Below, one piece after another: positions 5,053 through 5,073 of a DNA stretch of 5,073 nucleotides (position 1 is the stretch's first letter; each line of letters opens with the position of its first letter). Made by a program: the position numbers and the translations under genes. The notes under the pieces are model-generated. The model worked only from the letters and a program-made list of their open reading frames with translations, was not told the origin of the DNA and did not search any database. The stretch is from an uncultured Clostridia bacterium (lineage in GTDB: Bacteria > Bacillota > Clostridia > Oscillospirales > Oscillospiraceae): assembly GCA_937907975.1 (NCBI GenBank), contig CALEQS010000222.1, forward strand, positions 1 to 5,073, in the 5' to 3' direction.

Positions 5053-5073
5053 GTGTGGTACATCAAAAAAACT
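5053..5073 (+). CDS. Possible start of a further gene, cut by the window edge
   Basis: GTG at 5053 begins an open frame of seven codons (MWYIKKT, with GTG read as Met) that runs off the end. AAAGGGA lies about 6 bases upstream, a fair ribosome binding site. It starts 36 bases after the cysteine-rich gene with no terminator between, so it could be co-transcribed. Too little is present to identify it, and the start could be accidental. Confidence 0.35.

Overview
The window looks like a chromosomal segment from a moderately GC-rich gut Firmicute, most likely of the Oscillospiraceae/Ruminococcaceae (the Faecalibacterium, Subdoligranulum or Gemmiger neighbourhood). Reasons are the strong AGGAGG-type ribosome binding sites, the style of the ECF sigma/anti-sigma pair, and a small membrane protein paired with a P1B-type ATPase. 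This placement rests on recognition only; no search was run.

Left part (1-375). The window opens inside a tRNA-Gly(CCC) and its intrinsic terminator. Next come two tandem copies, about 105 bp apart, of a repeat that folds into four consecutive hairpins. The copies differ by one compensatory base-pair change in each of the four stems, which indicates selection on the folded form. No convincing gene lies here; a long open frame runs through the tRNA and repeats only because it lacks stops.

Middle left (376-2156). This is a decayed ECF sigma/anti-sigma module. The sigma remnant keeps region 2 but has lost region 4. The anti-sigma gene keeps its zinc-binding motif and transmembrane helix but has three frameshifts, each explained by a one-base change in a G run. 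Repairing them gives one continuous 481-residue frame ending at 2114. A near-perfect hairpin at 2119-2156 separates this module from the convergent genes to its right.

Middle right (2166-4697, minus strand). This is a two-gene metal-transport operon with a clear sigma-A-type promoter. The first gene encodes a 96-residue single-helix membrane protein with an acidic C-terminus (DUF6110-like). The second encodes a 695-residue P1B-type ATPase whose membrane metal site reads F-S-C where C-P-C is usual. A terminator-like hairpin lies between them and may lower ATPase expression relative to the small protein. The layout recalls the mycobacterial PacL-CtpC pairs, in which a small membrane protein scaffolds a metal-efflux ATPase.

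Right end (4698-5073). A divergent intergenic region carries two short palindromes and an extended -10 promoter. It drives a 46-residue cysteine-rich protein (CxxCxxC plus two more Cys). The window ends a few codons into a possible next gene.
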